A DNA stretch of 64,000 nucleotides, taken from positions 134,605-198,604 of the forward strand of contig UQQL01000001.1 in NCBI GenBank assembly GCA_900543275.1, read 5' to 3'. Shown in pieces: positions 34,099-43,331 of this stretch. The position numbers were made by a program, and so were the translations under genes. The notes below the pieces were generated by a model. That model was not told where the DNA came from, made no database searches, and saw only the letters and a list, made by a program, of their open reading frames with translations. Every line of letters starts with the position of its first letter. The stretch's first letter is position 1. Origin of the DNA: an uncultured Collinsella sp. Its GTDB lineage: Bacteria > Actinomycetota > Coriobacteriia > Coriobacteriales > Coriobacteriaceae.

Positions 34099-35211
34099 AT
34101 GGCAAAGGTAAAAATCAGCGACGTCGCGCGCGAGGCCGGGGTTTCGTTGGGCACGGTTTCCAACGCGCTCAACCATCCCGAAAAGCTGCGCCCCGAGACC
34201 CTCAAGCTCATCAACGAGACCATCAATCGCCTTGGCTACCTGCCCAACCAAAGTGCCCGTCAGCTCGCAGGCGGCACCACCAAGTCCTTTGGCCTGGTCC
34301 TCCCCCGTCTCGATCACGGCTTCTCGCTCCAAATTGCCAGCGGCGCCCATAACGAGGCCCGCAAGCACGGTTACGACCTGCTCATCGCCAACGCCGATAA
34401 CGACGGCATTCTCCAGGACCATTACCTGCGCTACTTTATGGGCACGCAGATGTCCGGCGTCATGGTTCAGCCCATGGCGTCCCCCGACTGGCACCCCGCT
34501 ATGACCAAGATGCCCGTGCCGATCGTCCATCTGGACATCCACTGTTCCGAACCCGGTTACTACGTGGCCGCCGACAACGAGGCGCAGGGGCGCATTATCG
34601 CCGAGCTCGCCGTTGCCCGTGGCGCACGCCATATCACCGTTGTGGGCAGAGCGGCATTTATGCAGCTCACCCTGCGCGTACTTGGCATCCACAAGGCCCT
34701 TGCCCTGCACCCCGATATCAAGATCGAAGTCATCGACGCCGGCGAATGGAATACCGCTGCCGACGGCTACAGCATCGGCGCCCAGATTGCCGAGCGCTCC
34801 GGCGACGAGCGCCCCGATTTTGTCATCGGCCTGACCGACGTACTGGCATCGGGCGTTATCTCGGCGCTGATAGACAAAGGCATCTCCGTCCCCGAGCAGG
34901 TCCGCGTGGCCGGCTGCGACGGCAATCCACTTGCCTGGAGCGGGTCGGTCCCCCTTACCACCGTGGCGCCGCCGGGCTACGAAATTGGCCGCAAGGGTGT
35001 TCAATTGCTCATGGAGCAAATCGAGAACAAGGCGCCGGCAAAGACCAAGCGCGTCCGCATCGGCTCTGCAGCGCGCACCGTCACCGCGGTCACAGCCATC
35101 GAGGACATCAACCGCCAAGAACTCGTGCGGCCGTTCCTGCTGGAACGCGCCAGCACCCAGGCAAGCAACCACGCCGAAGCCACCGCCATCAACCTGGGCG
35201 CGTATCTATAG
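34099..35211 (+). CDS. LacI-family transcriptional regulator
   Basis: A 370-residue protein, ATG 34099 with AAGGGG five bases upstream. The DNA-binding domain is MAKVKISDVAREAGVSLGTVSNALNHPEKLRPETLKLINETINRLGYLPN, then a periplasmic-binding-protein fold with FGLVLPRLDHGFSLQIASGAHNEARKHGYDLLIAN and VAGCDGNPLAWSGSVPLTTVAPPGYEIGRKGVQLL. The hinge sequence SARQLAGG replaces the usual LxxLP hinge helix start. No sugar operon is adjacent on the same strand. The ligand is unknown. Ends at a bidirectional terminator. Confidence 0.92.
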   Translation: MAKVKISDVAREAGVSLGTVSNALNHPEKLRPETLKLINETINRLGYLPNQSARQLAGGTTKSFGLVLPRLDHGFSLQIASGAHNEARKHGYDLLIANADNDGILQDHYLRYFMGTQMSGVMVQPMASPDWHPAMTKMPVPIVHLDIHCSEPGYYVAADNEAQGRIIAELAVARGARHITVVGRAAFMQLTLRVLGIHKALALHPDIKIEVIDAGEWNTAADGYSIGAQIAERSGDERPDFVIGLTDVLASGVISALIDKGISVPEQVRVAGCDGNPLAWSGSVPLTTVAPPGYEIGRKGVQLLMEQIENKAPAKTKRVRIGSAARTVTAVTAIEDINRQELVRPFLLERASTQASNHAEATAINLGAYL

Positions 35212-35239
35212 CACGCCTGCAAGTATGCCAAGTCGCCGT

Positions 35240-35282
35240 TTAAGCAAAAGGGGCCCGACCATTGCCGGGCCCCTTTTGCTTA
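35240..35282. terminator. Bidirectional terminator between lacI-type and HAD genes
   Basis: TTAAGCAAAAGGGGCCCG and CGGGCCCCTTTTGCTTAA form an 18-bp perfect stem with an 8-base loop, carrying T-rich ends in both directions between two convergent genes. Confidence 0.8.
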
Positions 35283-35324
35283 AGCGCAAACGTGGGTAAT
35301 TGCTCGTTTCAACACCGCAATTGT

Positions 35325-35975
35325 CTAGCGCACGGCCTTGACCGCCGCCGTCAGATCGAACAACGTATCGAGCACGGCCTCGCAGCCGTCCACCACGTCC
35401 TGCGGAAGCGGCACGATATCGGGGACAGCAAAGACGTGGCAGCCAGCCGTAATGCCCGAGACGCAGCCGTTGCGCGAATCCTCGACCACGGCACATTCCT
35501 CGGGGGCAAAGCCCGCGCGCTCGCAGGCAAGCAGATACATCTCGGGATCGGGCTTGCCGTGCACGACGTCCTCGCCGCAAGTCACCGTCTCAAACTTGTC
35601 AAAGAGGCCGACCATCTTAAGGTTACGCTCGGCCGTAACGAGGCGCGACGACGTTGCAAGGCCCACGTGATAGCCCGCAGCCAGCAGCTCGTCTATGCAC
35701 TCGGCAGCGCCGGCCTTAAGCTCCAGGTCGGTCTTGACCATCTCGTCGCGAATCTCCTTGTGGCGATGATAGATCGCCTCAGCGGTTTCTCTGCTGCCGC
35801 AATGCGCCTCAAGGATGTCCATGACATCGGGCAGCGTGCGACCGATAAACTGATGAATCAGCGTGTCATCAATCGCGACACCCAGCTCAGCAGCGGGCGA
35901 TTTCCATGCCTTGATGCCCAGACGCTCGGTGTCGACCAGCGTTCCGTCCATATCAAAAATAACAGCCTTGATCAT
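35325..35975 (-). CDS. HAD-superfamily phosphatase (beta-phosphoglucomutase-like)
   Basis: A 216-residue protein, ATG 35975 with GGGGGA six bases upstream. HAD motif I is IKAVIFDMDGTLVDTE, motif II GLATSS, motif III around KPDPEMY, motif IV VVEDSRNGCVSGITAG. The alpha-helical cap (subclass I) lies between motifs I and II. The sequence resembles beta-phosphoglucomutase and sugar-phosphate phosphatases. The exact substrate cannot be named. Convergent with the LacI-type gene and divergent from larE. Confidence 0.9.
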   Translation of the reverse strand: MIKAVIFDMDGTLVDTERLGIKAWKSPAAELGVAIDDTLIHQFIGRTLPDVMDILEAHCGSRETAEAIYHRHKEIRDEMVKTDLELKAGAAECIDELLAAGYHVGLATSSRLVTAERNLKMVGLFDKFETVTCGEDVVHGKPDPEMYLLACERAGFAPEECAVVEDSRNGCVSGITAGCHVFAVPDIVPLPQDVVDGCEAVLDTLFDLTAAVKAVR

Positions 35976-36148
35976 ATCGGTCCCCCATTGACTCTCGCTG
36001 TCGCATTGCCGCAACTCTACCGCATTTGGCAACTTGTATATAACGTATATACCATATTGCACTTTCGTTACATAGATAGAAGTCTTATGACAAGCAGCCC
36101 AGTAGGATTATAGTTTTCGATCGAGTACTCAACGATAAGGATCGTTTC

Positions 36149-37027
36149 ATGATTTTAGACACCACGGCACCCGCAGAGGAGCTTCAAGACAAGCTATCGG
36201 CGCTCGAACAGCTGCTTTTGGCATACGGGCGCGTGGCTATCGGGTTTTCCGGCGGCGTTGACAGCAGCTTTTTGGCCGCCGTATGCGCCCGCATCATGCC
36301 TACCAATACCCTCCTCGTCCATCTCACCACGCCGCTCATCGGAACGCCCGAGCAGGCCTCGTTTGAGCGGTCCGTTGATGGACAAGCCAATGAAGGGGCA
36401 CATTTTAAGCTCCCCGTGCTCAATCTTTCGGTCGATCAGCTGCAGCTCCCCCAAGTAGCCTGCAACGATGCTAATCGCTGCTACCACTGCAAGCACGCCG
36501 GCTTTACCGCCATCGTCAACCACGCCAAGTCGCTCGGCTTTCCCACCGTCATCGATGGCAGTAATGCAAGCGATCGCGGTGACTACCGCCCCGGCATGCG
36601 TGCGGCAGAAGAGCTCGGCGTACGCTCACCCCTTATGGAGGTCGGCTTTACCAAGGACGAAGAGCGCGAGCTGCTGCGCGCATGGGGCTATCCCGTTTGG
36701 AACCTGCCGGCGGGAGCATGTCTTGCCACCCGCGTCCCCACGGGCGAGGAGCTTACGCGCGAGAAGGTCGATTTAATCCGCGCCTGCGAGGATTACCTGC
36801 ACGATCTTGATCTGGCACAGGTACGCGCGCGCTTGATCGGCGGCTGCATGCATATCGAGGCCGCACCCGCAGATGTCGCCAAGATTGCTGCCCTCGGTGG
36901 CAACGCCGTCGATGCCGAGGGCAAAACCCCGCTGCCCGCCGTTATCGAGTCCGCGCTGCGCGAACTGGGCTGCGACCATATCTCCCCTGAGGTCACCCCC
37001 TACATCCACGGCAACATGAACCTTTAG
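36149..37027 (+). CDS. larE: LarE-type ATP-dependent sulfur transferase for nickel-pincer cofactor
   Basis: A 292-residue PP-loop enzyme. ATP-binding SGGVDS at residues 34-39, the NRCYHCK cysteine pair (110-115), DGSNASDRGDYRPGMRAAEELGVRSPL, and the sacrificial cysteine in PAGACLATR (Cys 191). LarE adenylates the pyridinium dicarboxylate precursor and donates sulfur from its own cysteine to build the nickel-pincer nucleotide of lactate racemase and relatives. larB, larC and larA are not in the window, so partners must lie elsewhere. AAGGA seven bases before the ATG. Confidence 0.9.
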   Translation: MILDTTAPAEELQDKLSALEQLLLAYGRVAIGFSGGVDSSFLAAVCARIMPTNTLLVHLTTPLIGTPEQASFERSVDGQANEGAHFKLPVLNLSVDQLQLPQVACNDANRCYHCKHAGFTAIVNHAKSLGFPTVIDGSNASDRGDYRPGMRAAEELGVRSPLMEVGFTKDEERELLRAWGYPVWNLPAGACLATRVPTGEELTREKVDLIRACEDYLHDLDLAQVRARLIGGCMHIEAAPADVAKIAALGGNAVDAEGKTPLPAVIESALRELGCDHISPEVTPYIHGNMNL

Positions 37028-37215
37028 GTTACGCCGTTTTACAAACGGCGTAACTGCTCGGCGCTGCGCAGGCCCCGGGCACGGCAATCTGACGTTCAAC
37101 TTCACGGGCGCGACCAAAAGGTCAGCGCCCGCTTGTTTCACGTCACCTTACCGCACCCGGAGCCTGCTCGCTCGCATATGCTCAACCTGGACTGCGTTAA
37201 CTGACCCGCCAATAA

Positions 37216-37248
37216 GGGACAGGTTTATTTTGGCAGGTTTTATCTGGG
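37216..37248. repeat. 33-bp dispersed repeat, copy 2 (inverted relative to 34004-34036)
   Basis: GGGACAGGTTTATTTTGGCA and following bases to 37248 are the inverse of copy 1 with one difference. It contains GGGACAGG, tying it to the other GGGGACA palindromes. The rest of 37028-37334 holds a short GCCGTTT/AAACGGC stem after larE and a terminator-like hairpin, and no gene. Confidence 0.7.
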
Positions 37249-37256
37249 GAAACGCA

Positions 37257-37292
37257 AATAGGGCCGTGACACCCATACGGCGTCGCGGCCCT
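37257..37292 (-). terminator. Terminator-like hairpin after the PTS EIIA gene
   Basis: On the minus strand AGGGCCGCGACGCC and its partner GGTGTCACGGCCCT form an imperfect stem, followed by ATTTG, about 40 bases beyond the EIIA stop codon. Weak T run. Confidence 0.5.
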
Positions 37293-37334
37293 TTTCCTTG
37301 GAGAAGAATCAATTGATTGAACGGGATGACCGTT

Positions 37335-37787
37335 CTAGTCTTCGAGTCCGCTATTGATGAGCTCCGCAATCTCAACGGGATCGGTGCTCGCACGCACTTT
37401 GTCACGGAAGCCGGCGTCCATCAGCATGACGGCAGCCTTGGAGAGCAGACGCAGGTGCGTGGTTCCAGCCTCGCCGGCGGGCACGTACAGCGCGAGTGCA
37501 ACATCGACGGGCACCCCATCGAAGCTCGGCCATTCAACGGGCTCGACCAGCTTAAGCACGGCAACGCCCGGCGTGTGAATCGCGTCGCTTTTGGCATGCG
37601 GAACGGCAAAACCGGCGACAAGCCCGGTCTCGGCCTCGTTCTCGCGAGCAATAAAGGCAGCCTCTACGGCAGATGCGTCATCGGCAAAGCCGAGCTCGAT
37701 TGCCTGCTCGGACAAATAATGCAGGGCGTCCTCGCGCGAGGCGGCGGTATACCCTATCGTCACTTGGTTGGCAGATACAAATCCCAT
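37335..37787 (-). CDS. PTS fructose/mannitol-type EIIA domain protein
   Basis: A 150-residue cytosolic protein. The phosphorylated histidine is in GFAVPHAKSDAI (His 64), and LLSKAAVMLMDAGFRDKVRA is the typical end of the fold. It would pass phosphate from HPr to the EIIBC protein encoded at 41859-43331. It is the last gene of the block talC, tktN, tktC, EIIA (11 bases after tktC), so it belongs with sugar catabolism genes rather than being a PtsN-type regulator. Confidence 0.9.
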   Translation of the reverse strand: MGFVSANQVTIGYTAASREDALHYLSEQAIELGFADDASAVEAAFIARENEAETGLVAGFAVPHAKSDAIHTPGVAVLKLVEPVEWPSFDGVPVDVALALYVPAGEAGTTHLRLLSKAAVMLMDAGFRDKVRASTDPVEIAELINSGLED

Positions 37788-37798
37788 GGAAACCTTCC

Positions 37799-38737
37799 TT
37801 ACAACACAGACCTGACCGCAGCTTCGATACCGTCGGCGTCCAAACCGTACTTGTGCAGCAAATCGACCGCAGGGCCGGACTCGCCATACACATCGCGCAC
37901 GCCGACGCGTCGCATCGGCACCGGATACTGCTCCGCGAGCACCGAGGCCACAGCCTCGCCAAGACCACCGATAATCGAATGCTCCTCGGCGGTGACCACG
38001 CGACCAGTCTTCTTGGCGCTGGCAACCACCAGGCGCTCATCGAGCGGCTTGATCGTGTGCATGTTGATGACCTCGGCATCGATACCATCGGCAGCGAGCG
38101 CCTCGGCAGCCTCAAGCGCCTCGGCGACCATAAGGCCACAAGCGATGATGGTCACATCGGACCCCTCGCGCACGACCACGCCGCGACCAATCTTGAACTC
38201 ATAGTCCTCGTGATCGTTGATGACCGGTGTTGCCAGGCGGCCGAAGCGCATGTAAACCGGGCCCTCAAACTCATAGGCGGCGCGCACACAGGCACGAGCC
38301 TCGACGTCGTCGGCGGGAACGACCACCGTCATACCCGGAATCGTGCGCATGAGTGCGATATCCTCGCAGCACTGGTGCGTGGCGCCGTCCTCGCCCACCG
38401 AAATGCCGGCATGAGTAGCGCCAATCTTGACGTTGAGGTGCGGGTAGCCGATGGAATTGCGGACCTGCTCGTAGGCGCGACCGGCGGCAAACATCGCAAA
38501 GGTGCTCGCAAAAGCAACGCGGCCCGTGGTCGCGATGCCGGCGGCAAGACCCATCAGGTTGCTCTCGGCAATGCCGGCGTCGTAGAAGCGCTCAGGGTGC
38601 GCAGCCTTAAACTTACCGGTCTGCGTGGCGGCGGCCAGGTCGGCATCGAGAACCACAAAGTCATCGCGCTCATTGCCCAGCTCGACAAGTGCCTCGCCAT
38701 AGCTAACGCGCGTGGCGACTTTCTTGACGTCTGCCAT
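37799..38737 (-). CDS. Transketolase, C-terminal subunit
   Basis: A 312-residue protein corresponding to the pyrimidine-binding and C-terminal domains: VSYGEALVELG, GLAAGIATTGRVAFASTFAMFAAGRAYEQVRN, THAGISVGEDGATHQ, VVTAEEHSIIGGLGEAVASVL. It overlaps the N-terminal subunit gene by one base (TAATG) and has GGGGAGGAG upstream, so the two are made together. A split transketolase is common in Actinobacteria and Firmicutes sugar clusters, where it often has a dedicated pathway role besides the housekeeping full-length enzyme. Confidence 0.92.
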   Translation of the reverse strand: MADVKKVATRVSYGEALVELGNERDDFVVLDADLAAATQTGKFKAAHPERFYDAGIAESNLMGLAAGIATTGRVAFASTFAMFAAGRAYEQVRNSIGYPHLNVKIGATHAGISVGEDGATHQCCEDIALMRTIPGMTVVVPADDVEARACVRAAYEFEGPVYMRFGRLATPVINDHEDYEFKIGRGVVVREGSDVTIIACGLMVAEALEAAEALAADGIDAEVINMHTIKPLDERLVVASAKKTGRVVTAEEHSIIGGLGEAVASVLAEQYPVPMRRVGVRDVYGESGPAVDLLHKYGLDADGIEAAVRSVL

Positions 38738-39567
38738 TAGAGCTCCTCCCCTGCTGCTGCGAGCTCGGCCATGGCCTGCTCAAACTGTTCATCGTTGGGT
38801 GCCTTGCCGTGCCAGCCCACCTGGTTTTCCATAAAGGAGACGCCCTTGCCCTTCACCGTCTCGGCGATAATGGCCACGGGCGAGTCGCTCACTTTGCGGG
38901 CCTCGGCAAAGGCGGCGGCAATCTGCGCCATGTCGTTACCGTCGGCGAGCTCGATCACATGCCACTTAAAGGCGCGGAACTTGTCAGCGAGCGGCATGGC
39001 CGAGTTGACTTCATCGATCGTGCCGTCAATCTGCAAGCCGTTGTGGTCGACGACGGCAACAAGATTGTCGAGCGCATGGTTGCCGGCGAACATGGCCGCC
39101 TCCCACACCTGGCCTTCCTCGCACTCACCGTCGCCCAGCAACGTGTAGACACGGTAGCCGTCGCCCCAGTGCTTAGCGGCAAGCGCCATTCCAACTGCAG
39201 CAGAGATGCCCTGACCGAGCGATCCGGTGGACATATCGATGCCAGGGGCGTCGTTCATGTTGGGATGGCCCTGCAGTCGGCTGCCAATATGACGGAGCGT
39301 CTCGAGCTCTTCGACGGGAAAATAGCCGCGATTTGCCAACACCGAATACAGGCCCGGCGCCGCGTGACCCTTGGAGAGCACAAAGCGATCGCGATCGGCC
39401 TTGTGAGGGTCGGCAGGATCGATATTCATTTCCTCAAAGTACAGATACGTCATGATGTCGGCAGCACCGAGCGATCCACCCGGGTGTCCCGACTTGGCCG
39501 CGTGAACCGCAGTCACGACACCCTTCCTGACCTCATTGGCGACCTTCGCCAGCTCCTGGTTGGTCAT
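38737..39567 (-). CDS. Transketolase, N-terminal (thiamine diphosphate) subunit
   Basis: A 276-residue protein, ATG 39567 with GAGAGGAATTCGT. Thiamine-diphosphate features: AAKSGHPGGSLGAADIMTYLYF, FVLSKGHAAPGLYSVLA, and the GDG...N motif LGDGECEEGQVWEAAMFAGNHALDNLVAVVDHNGLQ. Together with the next gene it forms a complete transketolase, moving a two-carbon unit between ketose and aldose phosphates. Sits between talC and the C-terminal subunit gene in one operon. Confidence 0.93.
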   Translation of the reverse strand: MTNQELAKVANEVRKGVVTAVHAAKSGHPGGSLGAADIMTYLYFEEMNIDPADPHKADRDRFVLSKGHAAPGLYSVLANRGYFPVEELETLRHIGSRLQGHPNMNDAPGIDMSTGSLGQGISAAVGMALAAKHWGDGYRVYTLLGDGECEEGQVWEAAMFAGNHALDNLVAVVDHNGLQIDGTIDEVNSAMPLADKFRAFKWHVIELADGNDMAQIAAAFAEARKVSDSPVAIIAETVKGKGVSFMENQVGWHGKAPNDEQFEQAMAELAAAGEEL

Positions 39568-39630
39568 ACGAATTCCTCTCTTGAGAACAACCCCGGCACC
39601 GGATGACGCGATGCCGGGGCAATCCACTCG

Positions 39631-40314
39631 TTAAGCCTGAGCGACGACCTTCTGCCAGTCAGCCTCAAAAGAGGCAAGGCCCTGGTCGGTCAGCGGGTGA
39701 TGCAAGCATTTCTTAAGAGCGGCCATGGGGACGGTCGCAATGTCGGCACCAAGCAGCGCCGCCTGGGTCACATGGTTGGGCGTGCGGACCGAAGCGGTGA
39801 TGATCTCAACGGTGTCGTCGACGTTCTTGCCGGTCCAGTCATAGTTCTTGATGCAAGTCACAACATTGTCGAGCTGCGAGATACCGTCCTCGGCGATGTC
39901 ATCGAAGCGCCCCACAAACGGGCTGATGTAGCGAGCACCGGCATTGGCGGCCATAAGGGCCTGCGTCGGCGAGAAGACGAGCGTCATGTTGACGCGCACG
40001 CCAGCATCGGCCAGCGCACGGCAGGCGGCAAGGCCGGCCTCGCACACGGGAAGCTTGACCACGATGTTGGGGGCGAGGGCGGCAAGGCGCTTGCCCTCCT
40101 CGATCATACCCTCGGCAGTGGTAGCGGTAGACTCGGCGGAAACGGGCAGGCCCTCGCAAAGCTCGGCAATCTTGAGCATATGGGGCTCAAAGTCGGCAAG
40201 CTTGCCGCCGGTCTTGGCGTACAGGGACGGGTTGGTGGTAACACCGGCCAGGCAGCCCCAGCTCTTGGCCACGGCGATCTCGTCCAGATTGGCGGTATCG
40301 ATAAAGAACTTCAT
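39631..40314 (-). CDS. Transaldolase / fructose-6-phosphate aldolase (TalC/Fsa type)
   Basis: A 227-residue protein, ATG 40314 with GAAGGAG eight bases upstream. Short transaldolase family: MKFFIDTANLDEI, GVTTNPSL, Schiff-base lysine in NIVVKLPVCEAG (Lys 87), NMTLVFSPTQALMAANAGARYISPFVGRFDD. The residues at the Fsa-specific Gln/Glu positions cannot be decided by eye, so transaldolase versus F6P aldolase remains open. It heads the talC-tktN-tktC-EIIA block, 63 bases before the tktN start. A palindrome precedes it. Confidence 0.92.
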   Translation of the reverse strand: MKFFIDTANLDEIAVAKSWGCLAGVTTNPSLYAKTGGKLADFEPHMLKIAELCEGLPVSAESTATTAEGMIEEGKRLAALAPNIVVKLPVCEAGLAACRALADAGVRVNMTLVFSPTQALMAANAGARYISPFVGRFDDIAEDGISQLDNVVTCIKNYDWTGKNVDDTVEIITASVRTPNHVTQAALLGADIATVPMAALKKCLHHPLTDQGLASFEADWQKVVAQA

Positions 40315-40351
40315 GGTGCAAACTCCTTCGAAGGAATCCAAAACTCAAAAA

Positions 40352-40382
40352 ATAGGACAAAGGGGATGTCCCTTTGTCCTAT
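40352..40382. repeat. Perfect palindrome upstream of talC
   Basis: ATAGGACAAAGGG (40352-40364) and CCCTTTGTCCTAT (40370-40382) are exact inverse complements with a 5-base loop. It belongs to the GGGAC/GTCCC group. It lies between the talC and GatZ-like genes, in the mRNA if these form one operon. Confidence 0.7.
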
Positions 40383-40439
40383 GTGCCGGGCCTGCGGCTG
40401 GGACATGCCCCAGGCCCGGCGTCGTGTAGGAAAAGCTAC

Positions 40440-41714
40440 TTAGTCCTCGAGAGCCTTCTCGATGCGGCTCGTGACGCCCTTGAGGTTAAGACCGACGACG
40501 TACTGCTTGATCGGGCGCTTGATGTGCTCGATCACAAAGCGCTTGCCGTCGATGTCCTGGGCAGCGAGGTTGCGATAGAGCTTCTCGACCTGCTCCTTGA
40601 CCTCAGGATCGTTGAACGCATAGTGGCCGGAGACATCCAGGATCTTCAGACTGAGCTCATCGTCGGCAAGGATGTCATCGACCTGCAGGTTGACGTCGTC
40701 GCCAGTCATCCACTTGCGCCAGCGCTCGGTCTTGATGGCCTTGACCAGCAGGGTGTGATACAGGTCGGAGGGGTCATCGCACAGACCGTTGTCGACCAGG
40801 ATCTGCTCGGTAGCGCAGAGCTTGAGGTAAGCGCGGGTCTCCTCGGTGCCGTACTGAGGGGCGACATTGGAAGCGGTCACGTGAGCCGGGATGTGCTCGA
40901 GCAGCGTCGCGTCATCCAGGTAGTCGGCGTTGTGCTCCTTCAGACCCACGCCGTAGCGCTTGGCCATATCGGCAAGCTCGCGAGCGTTCTTGAAGTTGTA
41001 ATGGCCGACCTGCTCGGTCCAACGGGTAAGCGTGCCGGTCTGACCGACGATAAAGGTGGGCATGGGGCAGCCGCGCTTCTCGAGCTCGGGCTGCAGCTGA
41101 GAAATGAACTCCTCGTACTTATCGGTGGAGGTCAGGCCGCCATTGGTCTCCTCGGTACCGACCTCATAGGCGACCTCGGGCAGGTTATGCTCGCGACGGT
41201 ACTGCTCAAGGTAGTCGATAAGATCGATCGTACGGCGAAGCACCACGTCGAGCGGAATAACCTTGCCGATCTGATAGGGGTCCTTGGTGGGGTCGACCAT
41301 CAGCAGGTCAAAGCCCGCCTCCATGTCGGCGACAAAGGACTTGCGGGCGAGCTCCATGGCCTCGTCCTCGGGCAGGTGGGCGTTACGCTCCTCGTCGCGC
41401 TGCCACGGACCGCCGTGATCGCGGCACAGGTAGTACGGACCGGTGTAACCCACCTCATCGGCAACCTTCTTGATGTCGGCGGCAAAGCGCGTCTGGTCCC
41501 AACCGTTAACGTAGCCGGCGCCCATCTCGTCCATATCGACCTGGTTGCGGCTGGCGATAAACATGGGCGGGAAATCCTCGTCCTTGGCAAGCTCGAACAC
41601 GGCCTGAATCAGGTTGGGGCTCATGGGACCAATGCCGACCATGGTTGCGTGATCGCCGCTATCCTGCAGCTTGAGCATGCCCTGAACGGCCTGGCGGATG
41701 GTGAGGTTGGACAT
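40440..41714 (-). CDS. GatZ/KbaZ-like protein (class II tagatose-bisphosphate aldolase, non-catalytic subunit family)
   Basis: A 424-residue protein, ATG 41714 with AAGGAGAACAAA. Recognised by length and segments such as MVGIGPMSPNLIQAVFELA, FIASRNQVD, YYLCRDHGGPWQ, FDLLMVDPTKD and YEVGTEETNGGL. In enterobacteria GatZ/KbaZ supports the catalytic subunit GatY/KbaY. No GatY-type gene is present here, so this protein may be an aldolase in its own right or act on a related ketose bisphosphate. It is 145 bases after EIIBC on the same strand and precedes talC. Confidence 0.82.
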   Translation of the reverse strand: MSNLTIRQAVQGMLKLQDSGDHATMVGIGPMSPNLIQAVFELAKDEDFPPMFIASRNQVDMDEMGAGYVNGWDQTRFAADIKKVADEVGYTGPYYLCRDHGGPWQRDEERNAHLPEDEAMELARKSFVADMEAGFDLLMVDPTKDPYQIGKVIPLDVVLRRTIDLIDYLEQYRREHNLPEVAYEVGTEETNGGLTSTDKYEEFISQLQPELEKRGCPMPTFIVGQTGTLTRWTEQVGHYNFKNARELADMAKRYGVGLKEHNADYLDDATLLEHIPAHVTASNVAPQYGTEETRAYLKLCATEQILVDNGLCDDPSDLYHTLLVKAIKTERWRKWMTGDDVNLQVDDILADDELSLKILDVSGHYAFNDPEVKEQVEKLYRNLAAQDIDGKRFVIEHIKRPIKQYVVGLNLKGVTSRIEKALED

Positions 41715-41806
41715 TTTGTTCTCCTTCTCCAGAGGATTTTTGACAAAAGTTCCCTGGGACCCAGATGCGGGCCCTATCAGTACGGATGGATTTTGTTGTG
41801 TAGGGG

Positions 41807-41844
41807 CGGTTGTGCGGAGTCAAATCCATCCCTCCGCACAACCG
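41807..41844 (-). terminator. Hairpin between EIIBC and GatZ-like genes
   Basis: CGGTTGTGCGGAG (41807-41819) and CTCCGCACAACCG (41832-41844) form a perfect 13-bp stem, 15 bases past the EIIBC stop codon. There is no clear T run, so it may be a processing or stability element that adjusts downstream expression rather than a full terminator. Confidence 0.5.
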
Positions 41845-41858
41845 GAGTCCTTAAAGGT

Positions 41859-43331
41859 TTACTTGGCCTGCTTGTCGAGCGTGGGCTTCATGGCAATCAG
41901 GATCGCAGCGGCGACCACGGAGCCAATCACGATGTCCAGGCAGAACAGCGCGACGTTGTTGGTGGCAAGGGCGACGATAAAGCCACCGTGCGGGACGTAG
42001 CAGTCGATACCCTGGAAGGCGGCAAGCGCCGCGCCCACGGCAGAGCCGATGCAAATGCCGGGAAGGGTGTGACCGAGGTCCTTGACCGCGAAGGGGATAG
42101 CGCCCTCGGTAATACCGATGCAGCCCATGAACAGTGCGGAGATACCCATCTGGCGATCGGCGTCATCGAACTTGTTCTTGGCGATGAGCGCAGCGAGGCC
42201 ACAGGCAATCGGAGGAACGGCGACGGCGACGCGGAACATACCATTAGGACCGTAGATGCCGGAGGCCATGATGGCCATAGTAAAGGTCGAAGCGGTCTTG
42301 TTGATGGGGCCGCCCATATCGAAGGCGGTCATAACACCAATGACCAGGCCCAGGACGACGGCGGAGCCACCCTGCAGGCTACCGAGCACGCCGGTGAGCC
42401 AGTCCATCACGAAGCCAAGCGGCGTGGCCAGGATGTAGATGTAGGCCATGCCCAGGACGAGCGAGGTCAGAATCGGGATGATCAGGATCGGCATGATGGT
42501 CTGGATGGTGTTGTTGACCTTCCAGGTCTTCATCCAGCGGACAAAGTAACCGCAGATGACAGCCATGATCATGGCGCCCAAGAAGCCGGTCGAAACGCTG
42601 TTGCCGCTCGGGGTGACGACGGCGTTGTTGACCAAGTAGCCCAGGACAAAACCGGGGGCGAGCGCGGGCTTGCCGGCCATCGAGTAGGCGATGTATGCCG
42701 CAAGCACCGGGATCATCATGGAGATGCCGGCCATGCCGATGGTGTTAAGACTCACCATCAGCGGGTTCGTAACCTCCATGCCGTTGGCGCCGGCGGTACC
42801 GGATGCCAGCGAGAAGGCGAGAAACACGCCACCGATAACGACGATGGGGATAAAATAGGAAACGCCGGTATTGAATGCATTGAGCAGCGTCTTACCAGGA
42901 TCGGCAAAGATGGACTGCTTGGACGCCGGTGTCGGGGCCTGCGGGGCAGCGGAGACGGCCTTCTTCTCTGCCTTGGCCTCGGCCTTGGGCGCGTCAACGG
43001 CGCCGCCCGTCGCCTTGATAATCTCAACAGCCTGGTCGATGATCTTGACCGGATCGGCGATCACATCGGAAGTACCGACCTTGAGGAACTTGCCCTCGGC
43101 CATCTTCTGCTCAAAACGGTCCTCGTTCTCGACACCCACGTCGACGGACTCCAGGACCAGGTCGGCGGAGTCCACGTCTTCCTGCGTGAGCTCATTCTCG
43201 ATACCCAGGCCACCCTGAGCCTCGACCTTGCACTCGATGCCACGGGCGGCGCATTCATCCTGAATCGCCTTCTGGGCCATATACGTGTGGGCGATACCCA
43301 CGGTACAGGCGGCAACGCCTACGATCTTCAT
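41859..43331 (-). CDS. PTS fructose-type transporter, EIIBC
   Basis: A 490-residue protein, ATG 43331 with GAGGGAAGCA. EIIB domain at 1-100: MKIVGVAACTVGIAHTYMAQKA, with phosphocysteine Cys 9, followed by an Ala/Lys-rich linker (about 110-140) and an EIIC membrane domain with KTLLNAFNTGVSYFIPIVVIGG, GFLGAMIMAVICGY and GITEGAIPFAVKD. It imports and phosphorylates a hexose or polyol. The EIIA partner is the separate protein at 37335-37787. Divergent from the LacI-type gene at 43747, its likely regulator. Confidence 0.93.
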   Translation of the reverse strand: MKIVGVAACTVGIAHTYMAQKAIQDECAARGIECKVEAQGGLGIENELTQEDVDSADLVLESVDVGVENEDRFEQKMAEGKFLKVGTSDVIADPVKIIDQAVEIIKATGGAVDAPKAEAKAEKKAVSAAPQAPTPASKQSIFADPGKTLLNAFNTGVSYFIPIVVIGGVFLAFSLASGTAGANGMEVTNPLMVSLNTIGMAGISMMIPVLAAYIAYSMAGKPALAPGFVLGYLVNNAVVTPSGNSVSTGFLGAMIMAVICGYFVRWMKTWKVNNTIQTIMPILIIPILTSLVLGMAYIYILATPLGFVMDWLTGVLGSLQGGSAVVLGLVIGVMTAFDMGGPINKTASTFTMAIMASGIYGPNGMFRVAVAVPPIACGLAALIAKNKFDDADRQMGISALFMGCIGITEGAIPFAVKDLGHTLPGICIGSAVGAALAAFQGIDCYVPHGGFIVALATNNVALFCLDIVIGSVVAAAILIAMKPTLDKQAK

